Shown: positions 1-8,489 of the stretch, one piece after another
How positions within the stretch are numbered: the stretch's first letter is position 1
Layout: every line of letters starts with the position of its first letter
Assembly: GCA_947505245.1 (NCBI GenBank)
Contig: CANNIZ010000001.1
Location: 62,001-126,000 of the forward strand
DNA from: Pseudomonadota bacterium
Lineage (GTDB): Bacteria; Myxococcota_A; UBA796; GCA-2862545
Reading direction: 5' to 3'
DNA: 64,000 nt
The notes under the pieces: generated by a model
Databases searched by the model: none
Told to the model about the DNA's origin: nothing
The model's input: only the letters and a program-made list of their open reading frames with translations
Translations under genes and position numbers: made by a program

Positions 1-1209
1 CTGCTCGGGTGAGAACGGCTTCTTCAGCACGGGACGATCCCCGAGGTCGATGCCGCGCTGCACGAGCCGCTCGGCGCTGTGCCCGGTCATGAACAGCAAC
101 GGCACCCCTGGGCGCGCGCGACCGAGCGCGGTGGCCACGTACGTCCCGGGCTCGCCGGGCAGGACGAGGTCGATGATCAGCAGGTCGATGAAGCCCGCGT
201 ACGCGTCCGCGAGCTTCAGCGCGGACGGGCCGTCTTCCGCGAGCAGCACCTGGTAGCCGGCGTCTCCGAGCACGAGGGCGACGATCTTCCGCATCGTCGG
301 GTCGTCTTCGGTCACCAGCACCGTCCGCGGCCGCGCGATCGCGCCCATTCCAGTGGGCTCCGCGGCGTGCACGCGCCGACGCCCCCCGAGCGGCGCCGTC
401 CCCGCCGGTACGGGGGAAAGCGACGGTCGCACCGCGACGAGGCGCTCCGCGAGGGCCGCCACGGAGGGCACGCGGTCCGCGACAGCGAACGCGAGCGCGT
501 GTTGCAGCGCGGGGACGAGCGGCTCGGGCACGCCGGCGAGCAGCCTGGGATCGCGATCCCACGTGAACAGGTCGGTCTCGGTGCGGTCGGTGAGCAGCGC
601 GTGCAGAGTGGCGCCGAGCGCGTACACGTCGGACCGCACGTCCACGTGAGCGGGGTCGCGCCGCTGCTCGGGCGACATGTACGCGAACGTGCCGAGCACC
701 GTGCCGGTTCGCGTGAGCGACGCCTCGTCGGGGGCCAGGAACTTCGCGATGCCGAAGTCGGCCACCTTGCAGCGCCCGTTCGCGTCGATCAGCACGTTCT
801 CGGGCTTCAAATCGCGGTGGACGATGCCCTGTTCATGAGCCGCCTGCACGCCCGCGCAGATCTCGAGCAGCACGTCCACCGCGAGCCGCGGCGGCATCGG
901 GCCGTTGCGCGCAACCCAGTCGGCCAGGCTTCCACCTTCGGCCAGCTCCATCACCATGTACGCGGCGCCCTCCTGACCCACGGCCACCACGCGGATCACG
1001 TTCGGGTGCTGCAACGCGAGCAGCGCCCGAGACTCCGCCTCGAACCGCGCCCGCACCGCCCGACGCCGCGCAAACGCGCTGTCCAGCACCTTCACGGCGT
1101 AGGTCTTCCCCGCCTCGTCGCGCGCCCGGTACACCTCGGCCATGCCACCCTTCGCGAGGAGGGCCTCGAGCGTGTAGGCGCCGAGCGTGACCGGGAGCTG
1201 CAGCGTCAC
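1..1209 (-). CDS. Ser/Thr protein kinase fused to a receiver domain (partial, C-terminus outside window)
   Basis: Reading the minus strand from GTG 1209 gives 403 codons without a stop to the window edge. The N-terminus is a Hanks-type kinase: a glycine-loop region [13 protein letters not shown], an AVKV lysine motif, [16 protein letters not shown] and YMSPEQ. After a short linker comes a CheY-like receiver ([12 protein letters not shown], phosphoacceptor Asp in [10 protein letters not shown], Lys in LKKPFSP near the edge). A Ser/Thr kinase carrying a receiver could link Ser/Thr phosphorylation to two-component signalling; its input is unknown. The start overlaps the stop of the upstream Hpt gene by 4 nt (GTGA), so the two are probably translationally coupled. 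The kinase looks catalytically complete. The total length cannot be given because the gene is cut. Confidence 0.9.
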   Translation of the reverse strand, partial: MTLQLPVTLGAYTLEALLAKGGMAEVYRARDEAGKTYAVKVLDSAFARRRAVRARFEAESRALLALQHPNVIRVVAVGQEGAAYMVMELAEGGSLADWVARNGPMPPRLAVDVLLEICAGVQAAHEQGIVHRDLKPENVLIDANGRCKVADFGIAKFLAPDEASLTRTGTVLGTFAYMSPEQRRDPAHVDVRSDVYALGATLHALLTDRTETDLFTWDRDPRLLAGVPEPLVPALQHALAFAVADRVPSVAALAERLVAVRPSLSPVPAGTAPLGGRRRVHAAEPTGMGAIARPRTVLVTEDDPTMRKIVALVLGDAGYQVLLAEDGPSALKLADAYAGFIDLLIIDLVLPGEPGTYVATALGRARPGVPLLFMTGHSAERLVQRGIDLGDRPVLKKPFSPEQ

Positions 1210-1478
1210 GAAACCACCTCGCGAAGAGCGGCGATCGCCACCTGAACGTCCGACGCGTCGCCGCCGTCGAGCAGCAGATCTTCGACGCGCCCCGCCGCCG
1301 CGCTCACCGCGCCGAGCCCACACGAGCCCGCGGTGCCGTGGATTCGATGCGCCACCCCCGCGGCGACGTCGGGTTTTCCGCCCTGAAAGGCGAGCGACAG
1401 CTCGTCGAGCAACGCAGGCAGCCCCGCGAGGTAGTGCCGACGCACCGCAGCCATCTCAGCGTCGAAATCCGTGCCCAT
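1206..1478 (-). CDS. Hpt (histidine phosphotransfer) domain protein
   Basis: This 90-residue protein starts at ATG 1478 (MGTDFDAEMA) and is almost entirely one helical Hpt domain. The motif VAHRIHGTAGSCG holds the likely phosphoacceptor His44; in typical Hpt proteins this site reads AHxLKGSA. Such proteins relay phosphate between receiver domains. Its stop overlaps the GTG of the downstream kinase-receiver gene by 4 nt, and it is divergent from a receiver/histidine-kinase pair 40 bp away, so a multistep phosphorelay among these four products is plausible. No DNA-binding or enzymatic domain is present. A longer in-frame extension upstream runs antisense through the histidine kinase gene and is not believed. 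Confidence 0.85.
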   Translation of the reverse strand: MGTDFDAEMAAVRRHYLAGLPALLDELSLAFQGGKPDVAAGVAHRIHGTAGSCGLGAVSAAAGRVEDLLLDGGDASDVQVAIAALREVVS

Positions 1479-1518
1479 GGGAAGAAGCGTTGTATCGTCG
1501 GGCCCCAGGGAGGGCCAC

Positions 1519-1896
1519 GTGGGCATCCGCAAGGTGCTCGTCGTCGACGACGAACCCGACATCCGGCGCGTGATCGCCCTCTCACTCGCGCACTTCGCGG
1601 GCTGGCAGGTCGTGCAGGCCGCGTCCGGCGAAGAAGCGCTCGCCCTCGCCGGCGCTGAGCAGCCCGACGTCGTGCTGCTCGACGTCACCATGCCGGGAAT
1701 GGACGGCCGCCAGACCCTCGCTGCGTTGCGCGCAGATCCCCGCACCGCCAACATCCCCGTCGTATTCGCCACCGCCAGGGTGCGCCCGAACGACGTCGAC
1801 GAGTGGAGGACCCTCGGCGCGCGCGGCCACATCGCGAAGCCGTTCGACCCCACCACGATCGCGCGGCAGATCAGCGCCCTCGTCGGTGTGAAGTGA
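1519..1896 (+). CDS. Single-domain response regulator (receiver only)
   Basis: The 125-residue product is a stand-alone CheY-like receiver: acidic pocket VLVVDDEP, phosphoacceptor Asp55 in VVLLDVTMPG, the conserved Thr/Ala in FATARV and the Lys in IAKPFD. GTG 1519 is preferred over the upstream ATG 1471 because AGGGAGG (1507-1513) sits 5 nt before it and the receiver fold begins at residue 4. There is no output domain, so it probably acts through protein contacts or as a phosphate carrier. Its stop overlaps the start of the histidine kinase gene by 4 nt (GTGA), which makes that kinase its likely partner. Confidence 0.85.
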   Translation: MGIRKVLVVDDEPDIRRVIALSLAHFAGWQVVQAASGEEALALAGAEQPDVVLLDVTMPGMDGRQTLAALRADPRTANIPVVFATARVRPNDVDEWRTLGARGHIAKPFDPTTIARQISALVGVK

Positions 1897-3263
1897 AGTT
1901 TCGGCGCCTCCCGTTCGCGATCGCGATGGGGTTCTCGCTCGTCATCGGCGCCGAGCTGATGGTTGCAACGACGTGGTGGGTGGAGACGGAGCGGATCGCG
2001 AACGATGTCGAACGCCTGCAAGATCACGACGAAGTGAAACAGGACACCCTCGCGTCCGTCGTCGCGCTGCGCCAGACGTTCGTGATCGGGCTTTGTATCG
2101 CCGCCGCGTTCCAAGCGGGCGTCGGGATCTGGCTCACCCAGGCGATCGCGCCGATCCTCGAGGGGCTCGACGCCGCCGCCGCGCGCGAGCGGTCGAGCCG
2201 CCGCGAGCTCATCGCCGTCGAGAGCCTCGCGAACACCATCGTCGAGCGCCTCGCCGACGGCGTCGTCGCGGTGGACAACACAGGCCGCATCACGCTGTGG
2301 AACGAAGCCGCGCACGAGCTCGCGGGCGTCGATAAACACGGCGATACGCTCGCGGCGCACGGCTGGTACCGCCTGGACCGCGTCACACCCGTGGCGCCCG
2401 ACGAACTGCCGCTCGTTCGCGCCGTGCGCGGCGAGTCCGCCGAGCCGGTCGAGCTGTTCCGGTTCACCGCGAAGCAGCCGCGCGGCGTGTACGTCGCGAT
2501 CTCCGCGCACGCGCTCCGCGACGAGCGCGGCGAGATCACCGGCGCGGTGGCCGTGTTCCAGGACCTCTCGCACCGCCACGAGCTCGACCGGCTGAAGGAC
2601 GAGCTCGTGGCCACCGTGTCGCACGAGCTCCGCACGCCGCTCACCGCCATCCGCGGCAGCCTCGGCCTGCTCGAGGCCGGCGCCGCCGGGCCGCTCCCCG
2701 AGCCGACGCGCGACCTCGTCGCGATGGCGCGCAGCAACTCCGAGCGCATGATCCGCCTGGTGAACGACCTGCTCGACCTTTCAAAGCTCGACGCCGGACG
2801 GCTCACGCTGCGCAAAGGCCTCCACGCGGCACACGACCTCTGCGCGTCCGCGGTCGCCGGCCTGTCGGGTGCGCCGGGCGTCGAACGCGTCGTCGTGGAC
2901 GCCGCAGTGGCGCTCCCGTCCCTCACCGTCGACGGCGATCGCGTGGTGCAGGTCCTGGTCAACTTCCTGTCCAACGCGCTGAAGGTGTCGCCTCCCGACG
3001 CTCCGATCGCGCTGCGCGCCCGGCAGGTCGCCAGCGCGCTGCGGTTCGAGGTCACCGACCGCGGGCCCGGCATCCCGGCCGCGCAGGCCGCGCGGCTGTT
3101 CGAGCGGTTTGCGCAGGTCGAAGGGGCCGACGTTTCGCGCCTCGGCACCGGGCTGGGCCTCGCGATCTGCCGCGGGCTCGTCGAACAACACGGCGGGCGA
3201 ATCGGCGTGGACAGCACGCCCGGCGATGGCGCCACCTTCTGGTTCGAGCTTCCGGTATCCTGA
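1893..3263 (+). CDS. Membrane PAS-domain sensor histidine kinase
   Basis: The 456-residue product starts at GTG 1893, overlapping the receiver stop. It has two N-terminal membrane helices (about residues 8-27 and 60-80), a helical linker and a PAS domain (about 110-225; ADGVVAVDNTGRITLWN). The HisKA domain has H-box TVSHELRTPLTAIRG with phosphoacceptor His244. The HATPase domain shows N-box NFLSNALK, G1 DRGPGIP and G2 GTGLGLAI. All catalytic boxes are intact. It would autophosphorylate at the inner membrane in response to a signal seen by the short periplasmic loop or the PAS pocket, and pass phosphate to the adjacent receiver and perhaps the Hpt protein. The gene is followed after 13 nt by an FHA protein gene. 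Confidence 0.92.
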   Translation: MKFRRLPFAIAMGFSLVIGAELMVATTWWVETERIANDVERLQDHDEVKQDTLASVVALRQTFVIGLCIAAAFQAGVGIWLTQAIAPILEGLDAAAARERSSRRELIAVESLANTIVERLADGVVAVDNTGRITLWNEAAHELAGVDKHGDTLAAHGWYRLDRVTPVAPDELPLVRAVRGESAEPVELFRFTAKQPRGVYVAISAHALRDERGEITGAVAVFQDLSHRHELDRLKDELVATVSHELRTPLTAIRGSLGLLEAGAAGPLPEPTRDLVAMARSNSERMIRLVNDLLDLSKLDAGRLTLRKGLHAAHDLCASAVAGLSGAPGVERVVVDAAVALPSLTVDGDRVVQVLVNFLSNALKVSPPDAPIALRARQVASALRFEVTDRGPGIPAAQAARLFERFAQVEGADVSRLGTGLGLAICRGLVEQHGGRIGVDSTPGDGATFWFELPVS

Positions 3264-3276
3264 CGGCGGAGGCGAG

Positions 3277-4248
3277 TTGCCCGCGATCTCGTTCGAACTC
3301 GAAGGCACGCCCCGGCTGTCCCGCGTCCTCGGCCCCGCGCCGCTGCGCGTCGGCCGGGAGCCTGGGAACGACCTCGTGATCAACGAGGACTCCGTGTCGC
3401 GGTTCCACGCCGTGTTGTGGGCCGAAGGTGACGAGGTGTCGGTCCACGACCTCGGCTCGATCAACGGCACCCACGTCAACGGCCAGCGGATCACCGCGCC
3501 CCATCGCGTGCGCGTCGGCGATCGCGTGCGGTTCGGCGACCGGTTCGAGGTGCTCGTCGAGGCCGGCCGCGCGGCGCGGCGCACCGTGCGCTACGCCGTC
3601 GGGATCGAGGGCACGAACGCGTCGTTCCCCGTCGTGGCCGACCGCTTCTACATCGGCTCAGACGAGGACGCCGATCTCTCCCTCCCCGACGTCGAAGGCC
3701 TCGTGCTCATCCTCGACGGCGGGGAGCTGTGGCTCGCGCACGGCGACGTGGAGCGCAAGCTTGAGCCCGGGGAGCGGTTCGTCGCCGGGGCCCAGACGCT
3801 GTTCGTGATCGCCGAGCCCACCTCGAGCGCGGTCACGATGCAACCGTCGGACCGCGCGATGTGCGCGCTCACGCTCGACCTTCACGAGGGCGGCGAGGTC
3901 GACGCGACGCTCTCAGAGCGGGAGACCGGTCGAAAGCTCGCGCTCGGCATCGGCATTCGCGCGACGCTGTTTTTCGTGCTCGGAGGCCGGTTGCTCGCCG
4001 ATCGCGAGGCCGGCAAGGAGTCCCCGGGCTGGTGCGACGACGCCCTGCTGAAGAGCGCGTTGTGGGGAAAGAAGGGCGACGACAACAAGTTCAACGTGCT
4101 GCTACACCGGCTGCGGGCGGATCTCCGCAAGGCGCAGCTCGACCCCTGGGTGATCGAGCGCCGCGACCGCCGCGTGCGCGCGCGCCTCGGCCGCGTCACC
4201 TGGACGCCTGCTTGCGCTGAGGCCTTCCAGCGGCTCGTTCAGGGCTGA
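3277..4248 (+). CDS. FHA domain protein with C-terminal winged-helix-like domain
   Basis: The start chosen is TTG 3277, with GGAGG at 3268-3272; no ATG/GTG lies nearby before the fold begins. The 323-residue product has an FHA domain (residues about 15-90: LRVGREPGNDLVI, SRFHAVLW, SINGTHVNG) that would bind phosphothreonine. A second, degenerate FHA-like segment follows (about 105-180). The C-terminal ~100 residues (LLKSALWGKKGDDNKFNVLLHRLRADLRK) resemble the winged-helix output domain of OmpR-type regulators. It may therefore read Ser/Thr kinase activity and act on DNA, consistent with the receiver-bearing kinase across the island. The DNA-binding assignment is by pattern only. Its end overlaps the convergent tetR-type gene by 10 bp. 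Confidence 0.75.
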   Translation: MPAISFELEGTPRLSRVLGPAPLRVGREPGNDLVINEDSVSRFHAVLWAEGDEVSVHDLGSINGTHVNGQRITAPHRVRVGDRVRFGDRFEVLVEAGRAARRTVRYAVGIEGTNASFPVVADRFYIGSDEDADLSLPDVEGLVLILDGGELWLAHGDVERKLEPGERFVAGAQTLFVIAEPTSSAVTMQPSDRAMCALTLDLHEGGEVDATLSERETGRKLALGIGIRATLFFVLGGRLLADREAGKESPGWCDDALLKSALWGKKGDDNKFNVLLHRLRADLRKAQLDPWVIERRDRRVRARLGRVTWTPACAEAFQRLVQG

Positions 4249-4853
4249 TCGCCCTGGAGTGAGGCCATCACCACCTCGGCGGTGAACCCCATTAATTCGG
4301 CGGCCTCCTCCGGCGTCACCGCGTCGGGGTCGTAACGGCGCAGCACGCGCGACCCATAGGAGACTGCAAGCAGCAGCAGCGCGAGCTTGCGGCGATCCGG
4401 GTGCCCCACCTTGTCGAACCGCCCGAGCAGCGTCTCGAGCGAGCCGACCGCGGCGCGCAGCTGCGGGCGGATCAGCCCCAACAGGTCGCTGTCCCCGCCA
4501 AGCGCCTCGGCCCAAACGCGATCGAGCGCGCGCCACCGCGCGTCCAGGTGGTACTGGAGCTCGCCGTCGCGCAGATGCGCAACGAGCGCCTCCGGCGACG
4601 TCTCGTCCTCGAACCACCGCGTCTGCGCGTCGATGCGGGACACCACCTCGCGGAACAGCAGCGCCTTGGTGTGGAAGTGGTGGTACACGAGCGGCTCGCT
4701 GTACCCGGCGTCCGCGGCGATATCAGCGATGCGCGCTCCCCCGTAGCCGTGCGCCGAGAACCGCTTCAGCGCGGCGTCGAGGATCGCCTCGCGGGCGCGG
4801 TCCGCGTCGCGTGGGGTCGCAGGCTTCTTGCGAGCTTTTTTTGACGCGGCCAC
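4239..4853 (-). CDS. TetR/AcrR family transcriptional regulator
   Basis: This 204-residue product has an N-terminal helix-turn-helix (AREAILDAALKRFSAHGYGGARIADIAADAGYSEPLVYHHFHTK), typical of TetR repressors, and a variable helical ligand domain. The start is set at GTG 4853 because GGAG lies 5 nt upstream. A longer reading to TTG 4916 would put the operators and promoter inside the coding region. It is divergent from a lipoprotein gene, and two identical-looking palindromes lie between them, so it most likely represses that gene and itself. The ligand is unknown. The Lys/Arg-rich N-terminal arm (SKKARKKPATPRDADR) precedes the HTH and may contact DNA. Confidence 0.88.
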   Translation of the reverse strand: MAASKKARKKPATPRDADRAREAILDAALKRFSAHGYGGARIADIAADAGYSEPLVYHHFHTKALLFREVVSRIDAQTRWFEDETSPEALVAHLRDGELQYHLDARWRALDRVWAEALGGDSDLLGLIRPQLRAAVGSLETLLGRFDKVGHPDRRKLALLLLAVSYGSRVLRRYDPDAVTPEEAAELMGFTAEVVMASLQGDQP

Positions 4854-4863
4854 ACGAACTCCA

Positions 4864-4892
4864 ATGACACTCGATTTAGCTGAGTATATACT
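4864..4892 (+). promoter_or_regulatory. Sigma70-like promoter of the lipoprotein gene
   Basis: A -35-like ATGACA (4864-4869; 5 of 6 to TTGACA) is followed by a 17-bp spacer and a -10-like TATACT (4887-4892; 5 of 6 to TATAAT). This is unusually AT-rich for this genome and points to the gene starting at 4936. Because the -10 lies in a palindrome, a -10-like TATACT also reads on the minus strand (4888-4883), facing the tetR-type gene, though its -35 is poor. Confidence 0.6.
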
Positions 4893-4915
4893 CAGTTCAG
4901 CTGAGTCGTTACTCA
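4881..4915. promoter_or_regulatory. Tandem palindromic TetR-type operators
   Basis: Two copies of TGAGT-N4-ACTCA occur at 4881-4894 (spacer ATAT, perfect 14-bp palindrome) and 4902-4915 (spacer CGTT). Their centres are 21 bp apart, about two helical turns, so two dimers could bind the same face. The first covers the -10 box. Position and symmetry fit autoregulation by the adjacent TetR protein; this is inference, with no binding data. Confidence 0.65.
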
Positions 4916-4935
4916 ACTAAACCCCTGGAGCCCTG

Positions 4936-6048
4936 ATGCGCCCTCGCAACGCAGCCCGCCTGGTCCCGTTCGTCCTCGCCGCCGCCTGCACGGGCGGGGA
5001 CACCGATTCCGACACCGATTCCGACACCACCGTCCCCCTGCCGGTCGGCGTTCAGTGGTTCGACGAGGTGCGCCCGGTGGACGTCACGCCTGACGGCCAC
5101 ACCGTCCTGGTGCAGGTCACGACGTCGATCGAAGGCGAGGTTCGCCTGTTGGACACCGCGAGCGGCGCGATGACCTTCGCGACCACCCTCGGTGATGCCG
5201 GAAAGAACATGGCGACCGGGTTGTCGGCCGACCTCGCGGTCTCCGCCCTGCATGCCGTCCCCGTCGAGGCCGGCGTCTGGCGCGAATCCACCGACTGGGT
5301 CGACCTCGCGTCGCCGTTTACGGGCTGCGATCAGGACAACGGCGGCGCGTTCGACGTGAGCGACGACGGCTCCGTGGTCGTCGGCCTGATGTGGGACGGG
5401 TGCGCCCCGCTCGCGTTCCGCGCGGCGTCCGGTGATGTGCAGATCCTCGAGACCCTCGGCGAGCCCTTCGACGGCAGCCCGACCCACGCGACCAACCGCG
5501 CCACGGTGGTGTCCGGAGACGGCCAGATCAGCGCCGGCTTCGCTTCCAACGGCGTACTCGACCGCACGCCAGCGCGCTGGACGGCGGACGGCCAGGGCGT
5601 CCTCCTCGACCCCACGAACCAGGACGCCCCGGGCGAGGTCGTCTCGATCAGCGCGGACGGGAGGGTCCTGGGTGTGATGCGCGGCGCGGATGGCGCCGCA
5701 TGGACGGAGGCCGGCGGGTTCGTCGACCTCGGCCGGCCCGACACCGCGATGCCCGCCGATCCCGTGTACCCGAACGCGATGACCGCCGACGGGGCCGCGA
5801 TCTTCGGGGCCGTGGGCAGCGACTTCTTCACCGTCCCGGTGGCGTTCGTGTGGACGGCGACCGACGGCAGCCGCGCCTTGCAGCCGCTCGTCGAGGCGGC
5901 GGGGATCGACGTCCCCGAGGGCTGGGTCCTCACCAACGTGCTGAGCGTCTCCGACGACGGCACCACCCTCGCCGGCCTCGCCTACGACGCCGACTTCGCG
6001 CCCAAGATGTTCGTCCTCACCGTTCCAGCCACCACGTTCGGTCGCTGA
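4936..6048 (+). CDS. HAF-repeat-like beta-propeller lipoprotein
   Basis: The 370-residue product begins with a signal peptide and lipobox LAAAC (Cys near residue 17), followed by a Thr/Asp linker (DTDSDTDSDT). The rest carries repeated short units of the type SDDGSVVVG, SGDGQISAG, SADGRVLG, TADGAAIFG and SDDGTTLAG. These resemble the HAF-type extracellular repeats that build beta-propellers. It is presumably an outer-membrane or surface lipoprotein of unknown ligand. ATG 4936 has TGGAG upstream and lies 21 bp after the second operator, so this is the likely target of the divergent TetR regulator. No catalytic motif is visible. Confidence 0.75.
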   Translation: MRPRNAARLVPFVLAAACTGGDTDSDTDSDTTVPLPVGVQWFDEVRPVDVTPDGHTVLVQVTTSIEGEVRLLDTASGAMTFATTLGDAGKNMATGLSADLAVSALHAVPVEAGVWRESTDWVDLASPFTGCDQDNGGAFDVSDDGSVVVGLMWDGCAPLAFRAASGDVQILETLGEPFDGSPTHATNRATVVSGDGQISAGFASNGVLDRTPARWTADGQGVLLDPTNQDAPGEVVSISADGRVLGVMRGADGAAWTEAGGFVDLGRPDTAMPADPVYPNAMTADGAAIFGAVGSDFFTVPVAFVWTATDGSRALQPLVEAAGIDVPEGWVLTNVLSVSDDGTTLAGLAYDADFAPKMFVLTVPATTFGR

Positions 6049-6097
6049 GGGTAGAGTCGCGCCGAGGTCGAATGTCCCCGTCCGCCATGGCCCGTCT

Positions 6098-6514
6098 GTG
6101 AAGGCCCTGATCACGCCCCTCGGGGTGCTGTACCTCGCGGTGGGCTTCGTGAACGGCTGCGTCGCCCTGTTCCTCTTGCTGGACGCCCTGTTCCCAGCGC
6201 TCATCGGCGTGGTGGCCGTCAACGGCGCGTCCAAGGGCGAGGAGGGCGCGCTGCAGGCGATGGTGCTGATGTTCGGCACCAGCGCGGCCGTAGGTCTGTT
6301 CGCGCTCGTGTTCGCCGCGCTAGGGCTCGCCTACCTCGTCGACGGCATCGGCCTGATCGCGCGGAAGCCGTGGGCGCGGTGGCTCGGCATCGGCCTCGCC
6401 GTGCCGCTCATGTTCGCGTGTATGCCGGTCGGAATGGTGTTCGGCCTCCTCGGCCTGCTCACGCTGCTGCTGCCCGACGGCGCCGAGGCGTTCGCGCCTG
6501 CAGATGGGCAATAG
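6098..6514 (+). CDS. Small four-helix membrane protein
   Basis: This 138-residue product starts at GTG 6098 and is strongly hydrophobic. It has about four predicted membrane helices (residues about 7-28, 33-45 or 55-82, 85-105 and 106-128), with positively charged RKPWARW between the last helices. No family motif is recognised. It lies 49 bp downstream of the HAF-repeat lipoprotein gene on the same strand and could be co-transcribed. The function is unknown. The ~100 bp after it contain no other gene. Confidence 0.6.
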   Translation: MKALITPLGVLYLAVGFVNGCVALFLLLDALFPALIGVVAVNGASKGEEGALQAMVLMFGTSAAVGLFALVFAALGLAYLVDGIGLIARKPWARWLGIGLAVPLMFACMPVGMVFGLLGLLTLLLPDGAEAFAPADGQ

Positions 6515-6622
6515 CTGCAGTTGTTCGACCCTGAGGCACACGCGAAGCGAAAGATTGTGCAAACATACCACCAACGCGGCGCGACCTACGCCGTCGACTG
6601 TCCGCACCCGGTGAGGTGACAC

Positions 6623-7246
6623 GTGTTCGTCAGCCTGGTCCTCCTCGTCACCGTGACCCACGCGGCGGTTTGCGATCCCGACAGGATGTGTCGCCCATTG
6701 CAGGCGGTGTCGTGCGATACCGAAGCGGCTCCAGACCAGCCGAACTCCTGTGCGCTCATCAAGCCCTGGACCGTGGGCGAAGTGCCCGACGACAAGGTCC
6801 GCTATCGCTTCGTCTGCGCCACAAAACTCGACTATGGAACCCGTAACCACTACTGCAAGGTCGGCGAACCCAAGCCGGTGGCCGCCCACGCCGCGCAATT
6901 GAGCCGGGAGTTCGCGCAGGGCAAGGCGCCCACGGACTACTCCACGTTGGCGCCGCCGCCCCCGACGATGGATGTCGACGCGGCGCGCTGCGAAAACGAG
7001 ACAGCGTGTTCGAGCCGCGAGACCTACCAAACCTGCGAAAAGGCCCCATGCGCGGTCAACGCCGATCCCAGCGTGCTCGCGCGCAAGGTCTGCGAGCGAG
7101 GTGACTTCACCGCCTGGTGCGTCAAGACGCCCGACGAAAATCCTGCTTCGACGGGCTGCCTGTGCGGCCACGGGTCACCCGCCGAAGGCGGGCTCGGCGT
7201 CCTGCTGCTGTTGCTCGTCGCCCGCATCCGCCGCAAACACGGCTGA
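6623..7246 (+). CDS. Cys-rich secreted protein with MYXO-CTERM-type tail
   Basis: The 207-residue product starts at GTG 6623 with GAGGTG just upstream. It has a cleavable-looking signal peptide (MFVSLVLLVTVTHA) and at least a dozen Cys residues through the body. The C-terminus reads TGCLCGHGSPAEGG followed by a hydrophobic helix LGVLLLLLVARI and RRKHG, the layout of the MYXO-CTERM sorting signal (Cys motif, helix, basic end). Proteins with this tail are thought to be processed by a myxosortase and anchored to the cell surface. No enzymatic domain is recognised; the paired Cys suggest a disulfide-stabilised extracellular fold. Confidence 0.7.
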   Translation: MFVSLVLLVTVTHAAVCDPDRMCRPLQAVSCDTEAAPDQPNSCALIKPWTVGEVPDDKVRYRFVCATKLDYGTRNHYCKVGEPKPVAAHAAQLSREFAQGKAPTDYSTLAPPPPTMDVDAARCENETACSSRETYQTCEKAPCAVNADPSVLARKVCERGDFTAWCVKTPDENPASTGCLCGHGSPAEGGLGVLLLLLVARIRRKHG

Positions 7247-7291
7247 ACGTCGCCGCGTTACGCGGGCCCAAGCTCTGCTGTCGGAGGTCTC

Positions 7292-8476
7292 ATGTCGCAA
7301 CTTCGCCCCGCCGTCTTCCTCGCCACCACGGGCCTGCTCACCGCCTGCCCGCCCGGCGGCGACTCCGGCGAGACAGACACGAACACCGGCACCCCCGGTC
7401 CGGCCCTCGTGGCGCTCGCCGCGGGCGGGAATTCCACCTGCGCCGTGCTCGCGGACGGCACCGCGCGGTGCTGGGGCGACAACCGCGTCGGCCAGCTGGG
7501 TGACGGCACCACCACCTCGAGCGTCACGCCGGTCGCGGTCTCGGGTCTCTCCGACGCGATCGCCATCTCCACCGGCTACGAATTCTCGTGCGCCATCCAC
7601 TCCGGCGGCAGCGTGTCGTGCTGGGGTGCGGGCGGCAACGGCCACCTCGGGAACGGCGCCTCGAACGACTCGTCCGTACCTGTGGACGTGACGGGGCTCA
7701 CCGGAGCGGTCGAGATCCGCGTCGGCTTCACCACCGCGTGCGCGCTGCGCGACGACGGCACCGTGTGGTGCTGGGGCCGCGGCGGCGAGCTCGGAAACAG
7801 CACCGACACGAACGACTCGAACGTCCCCGTCCAGGTCCCCGGGCTCACCAACGTCGAGCACCTCGCGGGCGCCAGCCACGGCGGCACCTCGATGAGCTCG
7901 CACACCTGCGGCGTCCGCACGGACGGCTCCGCGTTCTGCTGGGGCCTGAATTCGGACGGCCAGAACGGCGACGGCACGCAGGACAGCGAGCGCAGCCCGG
8001 TCGAGGTGAGCGGCATCGACGACGCCACCGCGATCGCCGCGGGCATGACACACGCGTGCGCCGTCCGCCCCGGTGGAACGGAGTGTTGGGGCGCCAGCCA
8101 GCTCGTCGGGGACGGCACCGTGGAGCGGCGGTTTACGCCCGTACCGATCGCGTCCACGGTCGCGTTCGTGGAGCTGACGGCCGGCTTCGAGCACACCTGC
8201 GGCCGAACCGACGCGGGTGACCTTTGGTGCTGGGGCCGCAACGGCGGCGGGCAGATCGGAGACGCCCAGGAGCTCACGACGAGCGACGTGCGGCTCGAGC
8301 CCGTGAAGGCCGCGGTCTCGGGGATTCAGCTCGTCGCGGCCGGCATGACGCACACCTGCGCCACCGACGACAACGACGTGACGTGGTGCTGGGGCCGCAA
8401 CGAGTACGGCGAGATCGGCTCGGGAACGCCGGGTTCGAGCGCGCGTTCCAGCGTCCCCGCCGCGGTCGTGTGGTAG
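7292..8476 (+). CDS. RCC1-repeat beta-propeller lipoprotein
   Basis: ATG 7292 follows GGAGG. The 394-residue product has a lipoprotein signal with lipobox LLTAC and a short Glu/Thr/Asp linker. It then has about seven RCC1-like blades with the recurring pattern CAV..DGTARCWGDN..GQLGDGTT (CWG occurs in every blade). RCC1 propellers serve as binding platforms in many surface proteins of Myxococcota. It lacks a MYXO-CTERM tail, so anchoring is by lipid. Its 3' end is 13 bp from the convergent DUF2063 gene. The ligand is unknown. Confidence 0.85.
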   Translation: MSQLRPAVFLATTGLLTACPPGGDSGETDTNTGTPGPALVALAAGGNSTCAVLADGTARCWGDNRVGQLGDGTTTSSVTPVAVSGLSDAIAISTGYEFSCAIHSGGSVSCWGAGGNGHLGNGASNDSSVPVDVTGLTGAVEIRVGFTTACALRDDGTVWCWGRGGELGNSTDTNDSNVPVQVPGLTNVEHLAGASHGGTSMSSHTCGVRTDGSAFCWGLNSDGQNGDGTQDSERSPVEVSGIDDATAIAAGMTHACAVRPGGTECWGASQLVGDGTVERRFTPVPIASTVAFVELTAGFEHTCGRTDAGDLWCWGRNGGGQIGDAQELTTSDVRLEPVKAAVSGIQLVAAGMTHTCATDDNDVTWCWGRNEYGEIGSGTPGSSARSSVPAAVVW

Positions 8477-8489
8477 TCCGCCGCCCCCG

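Noticed and set aside
4854-4916. Extension of the TetR gene to TTG 4916
   Set aside because: It would place the palindromic operators and the promoter inside the coding region, and GTG 4853 has a proper ribosome site.
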